A stretch of 8,751 bases of DNA. Origin: Helicobacter sp. Its GTDB lineage: Bacteria; Campylobacterota; Campylobacteria; Campylobacterales; Helicobacteraceae. The stretch's first letter is position 1, and each line of letters begins with the position of its first letter. The stretch covers positions 2,437 through 11,187 of the forward strand of contig JAAVGZ010000036.1 of assembly GCA_014799985.1 (NCBI GenBank), given 5' to 3'. The notes beneath the pieces were generated by a model. That model saw only the letters and a program-made list of their open reading frames with translations, made no database searches and was not told the origin of the DNA. Made by a program: the position numbers and the translations under genes. Positions 1-7,337 of this stretch are shown here, piece after piece.

Positions 1-269
1 TGAATGATGAGCTCGCGATAGTTGGGCGTGTAGTAGCGGTAGTCGCCCCATTTCTTGCTGTGGCTCGCGGCGCGAATGCTGAAAAGATGGGGCAGCAAAA
101 TATCGTTTTCATCGATGAATGCGCGCACATAGCCGTTGTCATGCAGCTTGCTTGCGTCAAAAACATTGCAATGGAAATGCGCATGCAGCATATCAATCAA
201 GACAAGCTCGGTCGGCAGGCGGTCGAAGCTTTTCTCGAAAAACAATCCGAGTGTCGGTTTATGTGCCAT
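1..269 (-). CDS. Hypothetical protein, 5' part only (3' end beyond left edge)
   Basis: The reading frame is open from ATG at 269-267 to the left edge, giving 89 complete codons; the C-terminus is missing. It begins MAHKPTLGLFFEKSFDRLP and continues without a membrane segment or signal peptide, with several His and aromatic residues (for example KKWGDYRYYTPNYREL near residues 75-90). The start is supported by AAGGGG (plus-strand complement 275-280) five bases upstream and by an 11-nt overlap with the end of the O-antigen-ligase-like gene, which suggests coupled translation. I do not recognise the family. Its position after a glycan ligase makes a role in surface carbohydrate synthesis possible, but that is inference from context only. 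Confidence 0.6.
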   Translation of the reverse strand, partial: MAHKPTLGLFFEKSFDRLPTELVLIDMLHAHFHCNVFDASKLHDNGYVRAFIDENDILLPHLFSIRAASHSKKWGDYRYYTPNYRELII

Positions 270-1458
270 TGCGTCCCCTTAGAGCCCCAAAGAGCAGAAG
301 TGCGAAAAGCGCGTTGCGCTCCCAAAAGTCGAACTCGACAAGCGCAAAAAGCAAAAACGACAGGCTCGCGAGCCAAAACGCCTGCGTGCGCGCCGTGCGT
401 GGGGCGGGAGCGCCGCGCAACAAGGTGAAGAGAAACGCGCAAAAAGACAGCAACGCGAACAAGCCGTATTCAATGAGAATCTGTATGAAGAGATTGTGCG
501 CATGCCACATGTTGCGGTATTCCTCGCCACCGAGAATCTCGGAAAAGTCGATGTCCATGAACGCGCCAGCGCCGAGCCCAAACAGAATCTGCCCGCTATC
601 GAAATAGACGCGCAAGCCCTCGAGCCAGAGCGTGGGGCGTGGCTCGTTGCCATAGAGAATCTTGAGCATGAACACCTCGATGTGGAACACAAAAAAGCCC
701 ACCGCAAGCGCCGCGAGGCATGCGAGCGCGAGTAAAACGAATCGTTTGTTGATTTTCTCGCGCCGATTCCAGAGCAAAAACAGAATCGCGCATAGCACCA
801 TGATGGCGATTGCGGCGCGGCTGCCGAGCAAAAAGAGGCTCGCGCCCACCGCGGCAACGCCAACAATGGCGAGGGCGCGCACGCGCGGAAGTTGCGCCGC
901 GCAAAAGGGCAGAAGCAGCGCGAGGCTTAGGGTCGCGAAGATGGCGGCGAGGTTGGGGTTGTCGTAGAAATAGAATCGCGAGACGAGCTCGCCGCTGCTG
1001 TTGATGTAGGTGAATTGCGTGTGCGGCGTGCAATAGAATCGCCACAGCCCGATTCCAAGCAGCAGCACGGAATGCGCGGTTGAGGGCACGAGAAATGTCC
1101 AAAAGAGCGCGGAATCGCCGAGCGGAAGCAGGCGCAAGAGCCAAAACAGCGCGCAGCCAAAGACGAGGATTTGCCCGAAATAGGCGAGGTGGAATCCCCA
1201 GAAATCGGGATTTGCCGCGTTTGGAATGACGAGCAGCGCGACAAACGCGAGCAACATCACGCTTGGCACATCGAGCGGCGCGATGCGGCGCAGAATCACA
1301 ACGGCGATGCCGCAAACAATGCAAACGAGCAGCACGAGCGCGCACACCTTGCGCAACGGCGCAAGCGGCAGCATGAAAACCGCCAGCCCCAAACACACCA
1401 AGAAAGCGCCCCAAAAGAACGAGGCGAGGCGCTCGCGCGCGTCAATAGCATGAGACAT
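259..1458 (-). CDS. O-antigen ligase / Wzy polymerase family membrane protein
   Basis: This predicted 399-residue integral membrane protein has about ten or more hydrophobic segments along its whole length. It carries the hallmarks of the O-antigen ligase/polymerase family: a periplasmic-loop region with GLGAGAF (about residues 294-300), then WHAHNLFIQILIEYGLFALL (from about 318) with the conserved His/Asn and the ExG at the start of the next helix, and an Arg after a membrane helix in GSRAAI (Arg about 214). Family members transfer or polymerise lipid-linked glycans at the periplasmic face; ligase and polymerase cannot be separated from sequence alone. The frame is open upstream to 1539, but I chose ATG at 1458 because the extra 27 codons lie inside the DUF2393 gene and are not hydrophobic. 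No clear Shine-Dalgarno precedes 1458, so translation may depend on the 17-nt overlap with the upstream gene. It also overlaps the next gene by 11 nt. Confidence 0.82.
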   Translation of the reverse strand: MSHAIDARERLASFFWGAFLVCLGLAVFMLPLAPLRKVCALVLLVCIVCGIAVVILRRIAPLDVPSVMLLAFVALLVIPNAANPDFWGFHLAYFGQILVFGCALFWLLRLLPLGDSALFWTFLVPSTAHSVLLLGIGLWRFYCTPHTQFTYINSSGELVSRFYFYDNPNLAAIFATLSLALLLPFCAAQLPRVRALAIVGVAAVGASLFLLGSRAAIAIMVLCAILFLLWNRREKINKRFVLLALACLAALAVGFFVFHIEVFMLKILYGNEPRPTLWLEGLRVYFDSGQILFGLGAGAFMDIDFSEILGGEEYRNMWHAHNLFIQILIEYGLFALLSFCAFLFTLLRGAPAPRTARTQAFWLASLSFLLFALVEFDFWERNALFALLLFGALRGRNGT

Positions 1459-1960
1459 CGATGTCAGCGACCATTTCGGTGGTGATTCCACCAATGGAGT
1501 GTTGGATAAAGAGGGGCTCGCCCGCGACAAAGGGACCACTCAGCGTAAGCTTGTCGACCATTTGCGGCTTGAGCACGGCGAGCAGCTTCGATTTTGGCGT
1601 TGTGGGCGGGGTGTTGAGCTTGGTTGTCATAATGCATGTTTTCATCGGCAGCTTGCCTGTGGGCGTGATTGTGCCGCTGATGAAAAACGTGGGCGCGTAC
1701 GTGAGCGTGCGCGAGCTCAAATTCACATCGACAGGCATCAGCATTTTTTTGGACGCAAACTCGAGCAAGAAGGGCGCAACGGTCGGAATCATGCAGGCGC
1801 AAATGATGAGAATCTTGCGCGCTGCGCCATGCACCATCATGCCGAGCACGAAAATCAGCACGAACAGCACGAGCGCGCCGGCGAGAAACAGCCATGAATA
1901 GAGGTTGAAGCGCATGATGTAGGGGAGAAACGAGGAAAGAAATTCGAGCGCAGCGTCCAT
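1442..1960 (-). CDS. DUF2393-type membrane protein
   Basis: This 172-residue protein has two hydrophobic segments near the N-terminus (about residues 20-42 and 48-66), followed by a roughly 100-residue non-membrane domain rich in Thr, Pro and beta-type residues (for example TLTYAPTFFISGTITPTGKL at about 85-104). Two short helices followed by such a tail fit the DUF2393 family, which I associate with Campylobacterota; no biochemical role is known to me. Membrane anchoring with the C-terminal domain outside the cytoplasm is plausible but not proven. The start is well fixed: a full AGGAGG lies four bases upstream and overlaps the stop codon of hisIE, with an 8-nt gap between the genes. The 3' end overlaps the ligase-like gene by 17 nt. 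The family assignment is from memory of its architecture and is moderate. Confidence 0.7.
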   Translation of the reverse strand: MDAALEFLSSFLPYIMRFNLYSWLFLAGALVLFVLIFVLGMMVHGAARKILIICACMIPTVAPFLLEFASKKMLMPVDVNLSSRTLTYAPTFFISGTITPTGKLPMKTCIMTTKLNTPPTTPKSKLLAVLKPQMVDKLTLSGPFVAGEPLFIQHSIGGITTEMVADIDVSCY

Positions 1961-1964
1961 TGTG

Positions 1965-1970
1965 CCTCCT
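1965..1970 (-). promoter_or_regulatory. Shine-Dalgarno AGGAGG of the DUF2393 gene
   Basis: On the minus strand, AGGAGG lies four bases before ATG at 1960. Its first two bases are the last two bases of the hisIE stop codon TAG (1971-1969), so termination and reinitiation can be directly coupled here. Confidence 0.75.
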
Positions 1971-2643
1971 ATGCCTTACGTGATGCTTTTTCGGCGATTC
2001 CGCTCGTGCCCATGCGGCGCGCGAGCTCGCCAAAGACATGCTCGGGCGCGACATCGACAGACGCGAGCCCGACAAGCAAGTGATACAGCACATCGGCAGC
2101 CTCATAGATGATGTCATGTTTGTCTTTGTCTTTGATTGCAAAGGCGAGCTCGGCGGATTCCTCGACAATCTTCTTGCCAATCGTGTTTTCGCCCTTGGCG
2201 AAGAGCTGCGCCGTGTAGGATTGCGTCTTGTCGGCGCTCTTGCGCGCACAAAGCGTGTGGTAGAGCGTCTCGATGACGCCATAGGTCGCAATCTGCTTGC
2301 TCACATCTTCGCTGTCATTTTGTACAACATCATCTAGCCCAATCTCGCGAAAGAAGCAGCTGCGGTGCAGCGTGTGGCATGCATCGCCCTTTTGTTGCAC
2401 GCACAAAAGCAGACAATCGCTGTCGCAATCTACCCACAGCCGCAACAGCTTTTGCGTGTTGCCGCTCGTCTCGCCCTTTTTCCAAATGCGATTCTTCGAG
2501 CGCGAGAAATAATGCACCTCTTTTGTCGCGAGCGTGCGCTCGAGCGCCTCTTTGTTCATGTATGCGAGCATCAGCACGGCGCCGCTCTCGTCTTGCGCAA
2601 TGGCGGGGATTAGCGGTGTGCGATTCCAATCGATTGTGTGCAT
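1969..2643 (-). CDS. hisIE: Bifunctional phosphoribosyl-AMP cyclohydrolase / phosphoribosyl-ATP pyrophosphatase
   Basis: HisIE carries out steps 2 and 3 of histidine biosynthesis in the cytoplasm: pyrophosphate removal from phosphoribosyl-ATP (HisE half), then ring opening of phosphoribosyl-AMP (HisI half). The N-terminal HisI domain (about residues 1-110) shows AYMNKEAL, WKKGETSG (54-61), the metal-binding DCDSD (72-76; Asp72, 74, 76) and the zinc cysteines Cys73, Cys89 (in ACHT) and Cys96. The C-terminal HisE domain (about 120-224) shows KKIVEESAEL (157-166) and YEAADVLYHLL (180-190), the acidic metal-binding helices of the MazG-like fold. The length of 224 aa is normal for the fused enzyme. 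The start codon overlaps the stop of the upstream SPFH gene by one base (TAATG), and AAGGA lies eight bases before it. It is not beside other his genes here, so the pathway must be scattered if complete. Confidence 0.95.
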   Translation of the reverse strand: MHTIDWNRTPLIPAIAQDESGAVLMLAYMNKEALERTLATKEVHYFSRSKNRIWKKGETSGNTQKLLRLWVDCDSDCLLLCVQQKGDACHTLHRSCFFREIGLDDVVQNDSEDVSKQIATYGVIETLYHTLCARKSADKTQSYTAQLFAKGENTIGKKIVEESAELAFAIKDKDKHDIIYEAADVLYHLLVGLASVDVAPEHVFGELARRMGTSGIAEKASRKA

Positions 2644-3626
2644 TAGGGCTGTCCTTGTGTAGAGAGGATTTTTTGGCGCAACGGCGTATTCGCGCCGTCA
2701 ATCCACAGATTGGGCGTGCTGCCGCCGGGGGCTAGGAAGATTTGCGCGTCCTTGTTGTTGCGCAGCGCTTCGTTGAATCGCCCCTGCGTCTCGATGGCGC
2801 GCAACTCCAAGAGTTTCTCGCTAAGGCTTTGCTTGATGGCGTTGTTCGCCTGCTCGCGCGCCTTTGCCTCAATCAGAATCGCATCGGCGATTCCCTCCGC
2901 ATGAATGCGCTTCGCCTGTGCTTCGCCGCCCGCTTGCTCAATCATCTTTTGGGCTTCTTCTTTGACGCGGGCAATTTCTTCTTTGGCGCGCTGCGCTTCT
3001 TGTTGCGCGACTTGGACGAGCTGAATCTGCTCGCGCACGGCTTCGGGCAACAAGATATTTTTGAGCGTGAAAGATTGCAGCACGACAGGCGCGTTGGGAA
3101 TGTCGGCAAGATAGGCGCGCAACGCGCCGAGAATCTCGGACGCGATGATGTCGCGCTTGTTGGGCAGCTCTTCGGCGCTATAATGCCCCAAAACATCGCG
3201 CACGATGCCCTGCGCTGGTCCCACGATGAGCCGTTCGTCCCAATCCTCCGTGTATTCGGAAATCGTTTGCGGAATCTCGCTTTGGTTGAGCGAGTATTGA
3301 ATGCTCGCGTCAATCAACACGCGCAAGCCCGCCTTGTCGAGCGTTACAATCGCGGGGCGCGCGAGCATGGATTGGTGGGCTTGATTGCTCGCCATTTCCT
3401 GTTGGGGATTGTTCGAGAAATTGAGCAGCTTGACTTTGGAATCGATGATGATGATGCGCTGAAAAAGCGGGACATAGAAGTGCATGCCCGCGTTCAGTGG
3501 AACGGGGTCAAAGCGCCCAAACGTGGCGCGGATTCCTGTCTCGCCCGCGTTGATAATCGCGATGGGATTGCCAAAAAAGGCAGACAGAATGAGCAGCCCA
3601 ACCACCACAAACAGCGCAATTCTCAT
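2643..3626 (-). CDS. SPFH/prohibitin-family membrane protein (second of a tandem pair)
   Basis: This 327-residue SPFH (stomatin/prohibitin/flotillin/HflK-C) protein has one N-terminal membrane anchor (about residues 3-20) with almost no cytoplasmic tail. The SPFH domain follows (about 24-200; INAGETGIRATFGRFD near the start), then a charged, probably coiled-coil region rich in Glu/Gln/Ala/Lys (about 198-265). Family members form large membrane rings or scaffolds, and several regulate the FtsH protease; neither activity can be read from this sequence. It resembles the adjacent upstream gene throughout, including the C-terminal block PGGSTPNLWID, then adds a unique tail ending STQGQP. The start ATG is preceded by AGGAAAG overlapping the stop of the upstream paralogue (8-nt gap). 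The 3' end overlaps hisIE by one base. Confidence 0.88.
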   Translation of the reverse strand: MRIALFVVVGLLILSAFFGNPIAIINAGETGIRATFGRFDPVPLNAGMHFYVPLFQRIIIIDSKVKLLNFSNNPQQEMASNQAHQSMLARPAIVTLDKAGLRVLIDASIQYSLNQSEIPQTISEYTEDWDERLIVGPAQGIVRDVLGHYSAEELPNKRDIIASEILGALRAYLADIPNAPVVLQSFTLKNILLPEAVREQIQLVQVAQQEAQRAKEEIARVKEEAQKMIEQAGGEAQAKRIHAEGIADAILIEAKAREQANNAIKQSLSEKLLELRAIETQGRFNEALRNNKDAQIFLAPGGSTPNLWIDGANTPLRQKILSTQGQP

Positions 3627-3634
3627 TCTCTTTC

Positions 3635-4744
3635 CTACGGCTTGGCGCTCTTGCTGTCAATCCACAGATTCGGCGTGCTGCCGCCCGGGGTCAAGAAGAT
3701 TTTCGCGTCTTTGTTCTCGCGCAACGCTTCGTTAAACTTGCCCTGCACCTCGATTTGGCGCAAGTCGAGCAGCTGGCGCGAGAGGCTATCGCCAATCACC
3801 TGATTCGCCTGCGCCTGCGCCTTTGCCTCAATCAGAATCGCGTCAGCATTGCCCTGTGCGTTGATGCGCTTTGCCTCTGCCTCGCCGCGCGCTTGGGCGG
3901 CGACCTTCTCGGCTTCTTGCTTCGTGCGCTCAACCTCGTTGCGCACGCGCTCGGCTTCTTGCTTGGCGACCTGAACGCGCTGAATCTGCTCTTGGACGCT
4001 CGGCGGGAGCAGAATGCTTTTGAGCTGAATCGAGCGCAGCTCGGCGAGCGGATTCTTGAGCGCCTGCAAATTTTTCGTCATCAATGTCGCGACTTTCGCG
4101 GCGATTTCATCGCGCTTGCCGGGCAGTTCTTCTGCTGTGTAGCCCCCTATCACGTTGCGTGCGATTTCTTGAATCGGCTCGATGATGATGCGCTGCTCCC
4201 AATTTTGCGTGTATTCCGAGATGGTTTCGGACACGAACTCGGGGTTGAGCGCGTATTGCACGGTCAAATCGATATACACGGGCAAGCCCTTGTTGTCGAG
4301 CGTCTGAATCGCGGGGCGAAAGATTGTCGCCTCGCTGCGCGCGCTCGCGCCTTCTTCGCCATTGCTAAAATTGAGGATTTTCACACGAGAATCGACAACA
4401 ATGATTCGCTGGAATCCGGGAAAATAGAAATGGATATTGGGATAGAGCGGCGTGGTGTCAAACTTTCCCGTTGTTACGCGGATTCCGACTTCGCCCGCGT
4501 TGATGATTGTAAAGGGGCGCACGACAAAAAAGAGAATCACCAAGCCCACAAAAGCATAGAGAAGAACGAGCTTTTTTGTTGGGCGCATGTTCAGCTCAAA
4601 GTTGAAATTGCCGCCGCCCTTGTTGTTTTTGTCGCCACCGCCATTTGGGGGCTTCTTGTTGCCCCATATCTCGCTATCATCAGGTTCTTTGTCTTTGCGC
4701 TCGCTCCATTTTTTTTTGAGATGCTCGTTGAGGTCGATTGGCAT
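3635..4744 (-). CDS. SPFH/prohibitin-family membrane protein (first of a tandem pair)
   Basis: This 369-residue SPFH protein starts MPIDLNEHLKKK, followed by a hydrophilic cytoplasmic tail with a Gly/Asn/Lys-rich stretch (about residues 30-50), one membrane helix (about 58-77), the SPFH domain (about 80-248; INAGEVGIRVTTGKFD at its start) and a coiled-coil-like segment (about 250-312), ending with PGGSTPNLWID. The tail plus single anchor resembles HflK-type members, but its closest visible relative is the next gene, about half identical by eye after the membrane helix. Such proteins build detergent-resistant membrane assemblies, and some restrain FtsH. The start lies 12 nt after ilvE, with AAAGGA eight bases upstream. 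Its N-terminus matches what I recall for the single prohibitin-like protein of H. pylori, so this is probably the ancestral copy. Confidence 0.9.
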   Translation of the reverse strand: MPIDLNEHLKKKWSERKDKEPDDSEIWGNKKPPNGGGDKNNKGGGNFNFELNMRPTKKLVLLYAFVGLVILFFVVRPFTIINAGEVGIRVTTGKFDTTPLYPNIHFYFPGFQRIIVVDSRVKILNFSNGEEGASARSEATIFRPAIQTLDNKGLPVYIDLTVQYALNPEFVSETISEYTQNWEQRIIIEPIQEIARNVIGGYTAEELPGKRDEIAAKVATLMTKNLQALKNPLAELRSIQLKSILLPPSVQEQIQRVQVAKQEAERVRNEVERTKQEAEKVAAQARGEAEAKRINAQGNADAILIEAKAQAQANQVIGDSLSRQLLDLRQIEVQGKFNEALRENKDAKIFLTPGGSTPNLWIDSKSAKP

Positions 4745-4756
4745 GGCTTGCGTCCT

Positions 4757-5677
4757 TTATTTGACAAAAGTCAGATAATGTTCAAAGTCTGGATTCTTCG
4801 CAAGCACAACATCAAAATACGCGCTTTGCAGCTTTTGCGTGAGCTCACCGCGCGCGCCTTTGCCGATGGGGCGGAAATCGAGCTCGCGTATGGGCGTTAC
4901 CTCCGCCGCAGTGCCCGTGAAAAAGGCTTCATCGGCGATGTAGATTTCATCACGTGTGATGCGCCGCTCTTCGACCGCGATTCCGAGTTTGCGCGCAATC
5001 TCGACCACTGTTGCCTGCGTAATCGACTCGAGCGAGTTGTCATGCGGGGGCGTGATGAGCTTGCCATTGCGCACGATAAACAGGCACTCGCCGCTGCCTT
5101 CAGCCACGAAGCCGCTATCATCGAGCAAAAGCGCCTCGTCAAACCCGCACGCAACGGCTTCGTATTTCGCCATTTGCGAGTTGACATAGCCGCCGATGAC
5201 CTTTGCCTTGCCAAAGAACGACTTGACAGGATTGCGCACAAACGATGATGTCTTGACGCGAATGCCCTTTTGCAGCCCTTCATCGCCCAAATACGCGCCC
5301 CATTCCCACGCCGCAATCGCGACATTCACGGGCGAGTTTTTGTGGTACACGCCCATTGCGCCATAGCCAAGAAAGATAATCGGGCGCAGATAGACATTGC
5401 CATCGAAATGATTCTTGCGCAAAAGCTCGATTTGCGCATTCTCGAGCTGCTCTTGGCTAAACGGGCAATCGATTGCGACAATCTTGGACGAATTGAGCAA
5501 GCGCTTGGTGTGGCAAGCAAGGCGAAAAATGGCAAGCCCCTTGTGTGTCTGATAGGCGCGCGTGCCCTCGAAAACGCCGTTGCCATAATGCAGGGTGTGC
5601 GTGAGCACATGCACCTTCGCGTCTTTCCAAGCGACAAACTCGCCGTCCATCCAGATATATTGTGATTCTTTCATCAT
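4757..5677 (-). CDS. ilvE: Branched-chain amino-acid aminotransferase
   Basis: This PLP-dependent fold-class IV transaminase catalyses the last step of valine, leucine and isoleucine synthesis, moving an amino group from glutamate to the branched 2-oxo acid. Landmarks over 306 residues, a normal length: HYGNGVFEGTRAY (30-42), ARG-type substrate region GYGAMGVYH (104-112), the PLP lysine Lys159 in GKAKVIGGYVNS (156-167), EALLLD (181-186), EGSGE (193-197) and the phosphate-cup FFTGTAAEV (252-260). Two consecutive ATG codons (5677 and 5674) are possible starts; neither has a good Shine-Dalgarno, so the first base is uncertain by three. It follows tmk after a 46-nt AT-rich gap holding a candidate promoter and a perfect palindrome, so it may start its own transcription unit together with the SPFH pair 12 nt downstream. 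Confidence 0.95.
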   Translation of the reverse strand: MMKESQYIWMDGEFVAWKDAKVHVLTHTLHYGNGVFEGTRAYQTHKGLAIFRLACHTKRLLNSSKIVAIDCPFSQEQLENAQIELLRKNHFDGNVYLRPIIFLGYGAMGVYHKNSPVNVAIAAWEWGAYLGDEGLQKGIRVKTSSFVRNPVKSFFGKAKVIGGYVNSQMAKYEAVACGFDEALLLDDSGFVAEGSGECLFIVRNGKLITPPHDNSLESITQATVVEIARKLGIAVEERRITRDEIYIADEAFFTGTAAEVTPIRELDFRPIGKGARGELTQKLQSAYFDVVLAKNPDFEHYLTFVK

Positions 5678-5691
5678 CGACTCGCTTATTG

Positions 5692-5703
5692 AGGTTTAAA
5701 CCT
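5692..5703. promoter_or_regulatory. Perfect 12-nt palindrome in the ilvE leader, operator-like
   Basis: AGGTTTAAACCT is fully self-complementary and sits just downstream of the candidate ilvE -10 box, about where transcription would start. Such placement suits a repressor site, but no regulator is known here and the site occurs once in the window. It is not followed by a T run, so it does not look like an intrinsic terminator. Confidence 0.35.
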
Positions 5704-5706
5704 GCC

Positions 5707-5712
5707 ATTTTA
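5707..5712 (-). promoter_or_regulatory. Candidate -10 box for ilvE
   Basis: On the minus strand, TAAAAT (one mismatch to TATAAT) follows a T-rich stretch in the tmk-ilvE gap. Campylobacterota housekeeping promoters typically show a -10 box with AT-rich upstream DNA and no clear -35, which is the pattern here. The predicted transcription start falls near 5698-5701, inside the palindrome. It is prediction only. Confidence 0.45.
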
Positions 5713-5723
5713 TCAAAAAAAAT

Positions 5724-6326
5724 TTAATCGCGACAAACGCTCTCGCAAACACCTTTCGCGCCAATCGCCTCCACGATTCTTTGCGTCAGCATTTCTTTAT
5801 TTTCATTGGCGCAAAGCGTGAGATAGCGCAGCCCCAGAATCTCGCATGCGCGGCGCATGTTGCGTTGCACATCGAGCAAATAGGCGATTCCACGACTTTC
5901 GAGCACATCTGCCTGCGCGTTGCGATGTTTCGCGCCAAGTCGCTCATGCAGGCTCGCGCTATCGAGCTCGAGCACAATCACCAAATCGGGCATTTTCGGC
6001 ATCGCGAGGCGATTGAGCGCACACAGAATCTCGGCGTCAAACCCGAGCGCATACGCGATTCCAGAAACGAGGCTTCTGTCAGAAATCAGCAGAGAATCGG
6101 CGTTGGGCGCAATCACGCGCGCGTAGTGCTCGGCGCGGTCGGCGAGAAACAAAAAAAGCTCGGTTGTCTTGGCGATGTGGTGTTGCAACAGAATCTCGCG
6201 CAGCCTCGCCCCGAGCTCCGTGCCGCCCGGCTCTTTGGTGCAAATCGCGTTTGGGAAATGCCGCTTGAGCGCCGCAATCTGTGTCGTCTTGCCGCTCGTG
6301 TCGATTCCCTCAATCGCTACATACAT
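5724..6326 (-). CDS. tmk: Thymidylate kinase (dTMP kinase)
   Basis: This cytoplasmic enzyme phosphorylates dTMP to dTDP with ATP for DNA precursor supply. The 200-residue protein has the P-loop GIDTSGKTT (7-15), KEPGGTELG (31-39), the dTMP-binding LFLFLADRAEH (57-67) and DRSLVSGIAYALG (83-95), followed by the LID region around residues 125-145 and the LESRGIAYLLDV helix (142-153). Length and motif spacing are normal. The ATG at 6326 lies inside the end of coaD (10-nt overlap) and is preceded by AGAAGGG, about six bases upstream, which supports it over later starts. The coaD-tmk order matches what I recall from H. pylori. It ends in an AT-rich gap before ilvE with no strong terminator hairpin. 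Confidence 0.95.
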   Translation of the reverse strand: MYVAIEGIDTSGKTTQIAALKRHFPNAICTKEPGGTELGARLREILLQHHIAKTTELFLFLADRAEHYARVIAPNADSLLISDRSLVSGIAYALGFDAEILCALNRLAMPKMPDLVIVLELDSASLHERLGAKHRNAQADVLESRGIAYLLDVQRNMRRACEILGLRYLTLCANENKEMLTQRIVEAIGAKGVCESVCRD

Positions 6327-6805
6327 TTGTAGCCCTTCTCGCGCAGATACGCGCAGGCAGGCTCGGGGACGAGATGTGAGATTTTGCCGCCGTGCTCGAG
6401 GATTGCGCGCACGATTGATGAGCTGATGAACGCGTTTTTGAGATTGGGCATGAAATAGATGGTCTCGAGCTCGGGCTTTAGCGATGTGTTCGTGTAGCCC
6501 ATTTGCAATTCATACTCAAAGTCGCTCACGGCGCGCAGCCCGCGCACGATGACGACGGTGTTTTGCGCTGTGGCGAAGTCTGCCAAAAGCCCGCAAAAGC
6601 CCAGCACCTGCACTTTGCCAAGCGCCGATGTGCTCTTTTGTATCATCTCGATTCTCTCCTCGAGCGAGAATTGCGGCTTCTTGTTTGCGCTTTGCGCCAC
6701 CGCGACAATCACGCGTTCAAAAATCAGGCTCGCGCGGCGGATAATGTCCAAATGCCCGTTGGTGATGGGGTCAAAAGTCCCCGGATACATCGCTGTTTTA
6801 TACAT
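6317..6805 (-). CDS. coaD: Phosphopantetheine adenylyltransferase
   Basis: CoaD makes dephospho-CoA from 4'-phosphopantetheine and ATP, the penultimate step of coenzyme A synthesis. The 162-residue protein begins MYKTAMYPGTFDPITNGH, containing the nucleotidyltransferase T/HxGH signature with Thr10 and His18; further family motifs are RGLRAVSDFEYE (88-99) and ISSSIVR (127-133). The length is typical. The frame is open upstream to 7093, but those 96 extra codons lie inside ubiX. The ATG at 6805 is chosen because the family N-terminus starts there, GGGAGGG lies five bases upstream, and the ubiX stop codon ends one base before. It overlaps tmk by 10 nt. All of this points to co-translation in one mRNA. 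Confidence 0.96.
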   Translation of the reverse strand: MYKTAMYPGTFDPITNGHLDIIRRASLIFERVIVAVAQSANKKPQFSLEERIEMIQKSTSALGKVQVLGFCGLLADFATAQNTVVIVRGLRAVSDFEYELQMGYTNTSLKPELETIYFMPNLKNAFISSSIVRAILEHGGKISHLVPEPACAYLREKGYKCM

Positions 6806-6806
6806 T

Positions 6807-7337
6807 CTAGCCCTCCCATCGTTCGTAGAGATGATGCGGAATCTGCAACAAATCGAGCCATTTGCCGACCCAAAAACGTTCCATATCTTCGAGATTGCGC
6901 ACATTGGCATAATACGCCGCCACAGGCGGGGCGATGAGCACGCCATAGAGCGAGAGGCGCTGCATTTGCTCGAGCGCGAGCGTGCCAAAGGGCATTTCGC
7001 GAGGGGCGAGAAGCAGCTTGCGCCGCTCTTTGAGACACACGCTCGCAGCGCGCGTGGTGAGGTTGTCGGCGATTCCGCTCGCGATTTTGCCAAGCGTGTT
7101 CATGCTGCATGGCACAATCGCCATCGCCTCGCACAAAAACGAGCCAGACGCGACCTTCGCGCCGATGTCATCATCGCGCAGCCATTGCACATCGCCCAAT
7201 CCCTCGCGGCGCAAGACTTCGTGCGCGCCGTCTGTGGCGATGGCGTAGCATTCCCGCTCTTTGGCGAGCGCTTCGAGCAGCCTTGTTCCGAGCGTGATGC
7301 CGCTCGCCCCGCTTAGCGCAACGATAATGGGCAACAC
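6807..7337 (-). CDS. ubiX: UbiX-family flavin prenyltransferase
   Basis: UbiX joins dimethylallyl phosphate to FMN to make prenylated FMN, the cofactor of UbiD-type decarboxylases. In Helicobacter relatives, which as far as I know make menaquinone by the futalosine route, it would probably serve a UbiD-like decarboxylase of that route (inference). The 176-residue protein shows the flavin-binding SGASG (9-13), the family signature PCSMNTLGKIASGIADNL (76-93) and APREMPF (111-117). Length is normal to slightly short. The start is GTG at 7337, overlapping the flgA stop by one base (TAGTG), with GAGGTG five bases upstream; no ATG lies nearby and the family N-terminus (LPIIVALSGASG) begins right there. 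The 3' end is one base from coaD. Confidence 0.94.
   Translation of the reverse strand: MLPIIVALSGASGITLGTRLLEALAKERECYAIATDGAHEVLRREGLGDVQWLRDDDIGAKVASGSFLCEAMAIVPCSMNTLGKIASGIADNLTTRAASVCLKERRKLLLAPREMPFGTLALEQMQRLSLYGVLIAPPVAAYYANVRNLEDMERFWVGKWLDLLQIPHHLYERWEG
6811..6817 (-). promoter_or_regulatory. Shine-Dalgarno GGGAGGG that sets the coaD start
   Basis: On the minus strand, GGGAGGG ends five bases before ATG at 6805, within the last codons of ubiX. It favours this start over the 96-codon longer open frame. Confidence 0.7.

Noticed and set aside
2742..3803. 353-codon open frame on the plus strand
   Set aside because: It is antisense to the two SPFH genes. It has the same cause as the longer antisense frame: no motifs and no supporting start signal.
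3755..5248. 497-codon open frame on the plus strand
   Set aside because: It lies antisense to an SPFH gene and ilvE, both with clear family motifs. The translation has no recognisable domain, and strongly biased codon use on the coding strand readily leaves opposite frames open.
5714..5735. Intrinsic terminator after tmk
   Set aside because: There is a T-rich run on the minus strand, but only a weak 4-bp stem (GCGA/TCGC) precedes it, so promoter-type AT richness is the simpler reading.
6806..7093. 96-codon N-terminal extension of coaD
   Set aside because: It lies wholly within ubiX in another frame, and the enzyme family starts at the ATG at 6805, which has its own strong ribosome binding site.
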